Assembly: GCA_012744275.1 (NCBI GenBank)
Contig: JAAYIE010000046.1
Coordinates: forward strand, 1 to 57,721
Source: Desulfobulbaceae bacterium
Lineage (GTDB): Bacteria > Desulfobacterota > Desulfobulbia > Desulfobulbales > Desulfobulbaceae
Direction of reading: 5' to 3'
DNA: 57,721 nt
In this document: positions 56,496 to 57,721 of the stretch, piece by piece
Numbering within the stretch: the stretch's first letter is position 1
Layout of the letters: every line of letters starts with the position of its first letter
Notes under the pieces: model-generated
The model's database searches: none
What the model was told of the DNA's origin: nothing
The model's input: only the letters and a program-made list of their open reading frames with translations
Program-made: the position numbers and the translations under genes

Positions 56496-57612
56496 TTAGA
56501 TTTTTGACCTGAAAAATGGGGCATTGATAGCACTGGCGTGGATCTCGTATCTATCTTTATAGCCAGTTACAAACACATCACCATGTAAGCCATTCACAAA
56601 AATAGGGACACTCATTTCATCTGCGATATCCCGAGATCTCTTAGCCCTATCAGTGTCCCAATATCTCACAGGGCATGGTGCTAAAAATGCATCGGCACCA
56701 ACAGTTTTATGGAATGCTGAAACAGCCATGCCTTCTAGCCCATGATGAGGCAATTTTAGTATATTCGCTTTTAAGTCAGCATTTCCAACCAGACGTTTAC
56801 TTCTGCGTGCATTAAGGTCTCCGGCAAAAAAAATTGAATATTTATTTGTTTCCAGTTTCATCAGAATGGACGTGTCGTTTATATCGGTGGCAGAATCCTC
56901 GCTTTTCCAAAGATCAACAATGCGAATCTGCACATCCTTTGATAGATTAATCTTTTGCCCAACGACAACGTCTGTAGTTGGTATCATTTGCGTTAATTTC
57001 AAATATGAACTGTAGTCGCAGCTGAAGTCTGAAGTGCAAATACTTTCCAACTCTGGTGGGCGATGAGTAAAAAGATGTTTTATTTTAATACCAGATTTCA
57101 ATATTTCAAACGCACCCTCGTAATGATCTTTGTGGGCGTGAGAAACAAAAAAATAATCTATCGTGGAGATGTCCCTTCCCTTCAAGAATGGCACTAGCGA
57201 TTTTTGGGCTTGTGATTGATAACCCGCATCTATTAAAATTTTTGGCCCTTTTGGAATCTCGATTAAATGTGCATCTCCCTGGGCGTCTATATTGACATTA
57301 ATCATTGTGTATTCAAACAATTTTTGTTCAAAAGCATGATGATAAATGAAACTTAAAAGAGCCCCCATAAAGATTAAAAGTATCAGTGTTTTTTTCATCA
57401 AAAAGTACCCAACGATCCGGGTGGACCGCCCTGTGTTTTATCGAAGACAGTTTAGTTTGAGTCAGGCTGCGTTGGCTGGCTCCTTCAGCCGGAGGACACC
57501 CATTTTCGTTTTCCATGGAAGCAACATGTCCTGTCGGCGAAAGCAATCCGCGATTGCTGGCCCAATCCACCCGTGCCCTGGTTTTCAGGTACTATATACC
57601 TGAATCCGTGAA
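56406..57612. mobile_element. Segment bounded by a 14-bp inverted repeat (possible acquired element)
   Basis: TTCACGGATTCAGG at 56406-56419 and its exact inverse at 57599-57612 enclose a 1.2-kb AT-rich segment. It carries one metallo-beta-lactamase gene and no transposase. Bases outside the 14-bp match differ. It resembles a cargo segment between ends of an element, or the remains of one, but no target duplication was verified. Confidence 0.35.
56496..57401 (-). CDS. ComEC/Rec2-like metallo-beta-lactamase-fold protein, exported or anchored
   Basis: 301 residues. An N-terminal hydrophobic helix (TLILLIFMGALLSFIYH) suggests a signal anchor. The metal motif HxHxDH is SHAHKDHYEG (His88, His90, Asp92, His93). 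ILIDAGYQ comes before it, and SIFFAGDLNARRSKRL and KLPHHGLEG follow. These match the C-terminal nuclease-like domain of ComEC proteins without the channel part. Such stand-alone forms may be extracellular nucleases or phosphodiesterases. Base composition is much more AT-rich than the rest of the window, suggesting transfer. It ends at the window's AT-rich right part. Confidence 0.85.
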   Translation of the reverse strand: MMKKTLILLIFMGALLSFIYHHAFEQKLFEYTMINVNIDAQGDAHLIEIPKGPKILIDAGYQSQAQKSLVPFLKGRDISTIDYFFVSHAHKDHYEGAFEILKSGIKIKHLFTHRPPELESICTSDFSCDYSSYLKLTQMIPTTDVVVGQKINLSKDVQIRIVDLWKSEDSATDINDTSILMKLETNKYSIFFAGDLNARRSKRLVGNADLKANILKLPHHGLEGMAVSAFHKTVGADAFLAPCPVRYWDTDRAKRSRDIADEMSVPIFVNGLHGDVFVTGYKDRYEIHASAINAPFFRSKI

Positions 57613-57721
57613 GGCTTAGATCAGTATGCTGCGACTCGGTATCAAACCGGTACATTTCGAGATACTCAAGTCAACCTATGCCAGTTTTGTCGAAAGCTAC
57701 ATTGAAAATGGCCTCATATCC
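57402..57721. other. Right-edge region, unresolved
   Basis: 320 bases without a supported gene. Several overlapping short frames are present. A + strand frame with ATG at 57626 stays open to the window end (LRLGIKPVHFEILKSTYAS...) and may be the start of a gene cut off by the window. The right arm of the inverted repeat lies at 57599-57612. No terminator or tRNA recognised. Confidence 0.35.
57626..57721 (+). CDS. Possible partial gene at the right edge
   Basis: 32 codons from an ATG to the window edge, starting MLRLGIKPVHFEILKS. An in-frame TAG lies three codons before it. The ribosome site is weak. No family can be named from so short a piece. It may be a real gene just outside the inverted repeat, or chance. 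Confidence 0.2.
   Translation, partial: MLRLGIKPVHFEILKSTYASFVESYIENGLIS

Overview
The window reads as chromosomal DNA of an anaerobic, respiring member of the Desulfobacterota, most likely a Desulfobulbales-type sulfate or sulfur-compound reducer. This rests on gene content only: a selenocysteine-containing periplasmic formate dehydrogenase, NrfHA ammonia-forming nitrite reductase, system II cytochrome c maturation (ResB/CcsB), a membrane Etf:quinone oxidoreductase of the NarI/HdrD-fusion type, GlcDF-type lactate/glycolate oxidase and an NtrC-type regulator with a good sigma-54 promoter nearby. Nearly all the DNA is densely packed genes in long co-directional runs. No rRNA, tRNA, CRISPR array, prophage or recognisable transposase was seen.

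Layout. 234-3682 (+): sugar nucleotidyltransferase and sugar/amino-sugar kinase pair (MurU/AmgK-like) and the ribosome-assembly GTPase Der. 3898-7361 (+): a GAF-GAF-PAS histidine kinase overlapping a sigma-54 response regulator. 7435-17473 (-): a long operon, read right to left, of thiolase, two CoA-transferase subunits, enoyl-CoA hydratase, acyl-CoA dehydrogenase, EtfD, EtfB, EtfA and an acetate-type transporter, preceded by a -24/-12 promoter and ended by a terminator. 18168-23753 (-): fdnG (with in-frame UGA), fdnH, fdnI and fdhE. 23894-25620 (-): polysaccharide deacetylase and family 25 glycosyltransferase, divergent from a B12-binding radical SAM gene. 27134-29068 (-): CYTH protein and a zinc-ribbon/GGDEF-like protein. 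29487-37887 (+): sirtuin, PdxH, MscS-like protein, GlcD, GlcF, ResB, CcsB. 38236-46302 (-): purA, a terminator, then rpoZ-dnaJ-moaC-dksA-galT-receiver-folE2-like-glyS, ending at a strong bidirectional terminator. 46508-48559 (-): nrfHA, divergent from ygbA (+). 49543-53254 (+): polyphosphate:AMP phosphotransferase, tatB, tatC, EamA transporter. 53416-56087 (-): radical SAM protein, deaminase, hemB. 56406-57721: an AT-rich metallo-beta-lactamase gene flanked by a 14-bp inverted repeat, which looks like acquired DNA.

How the genes fit together. The 7435-17473 operon can take a short-chain fatty acid such as butyrate through CoA transfer, dehydrogenation (electrons via EtfAB and EtfD to menaquinone), hydration and thiolysis, with acetate exchanged by the transporter. 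A 3-hydroxyacyl-CoA dehydrogenase is the only missing step. The adjacent kinase/regulator pair and the sigma-54 promoter suggest that the operon is induced by its substrate. Formate dehydrogenase, GlcDF and NrfHA supply or drain the same quinone pool, and Tat and ResB/CcsB mature the exported redox enzymes.

The most unusual items are a FolE2-family protein that lacks the family's signature Cys/His motifs, the sigma-54 control region, a zinc-ribbon/degenerate-GGDEF protein, a radical SAM plus deaminase pair and the flanked metallo-beta-lactamase gene. I did not find a clear-cut new defence or mobile system.
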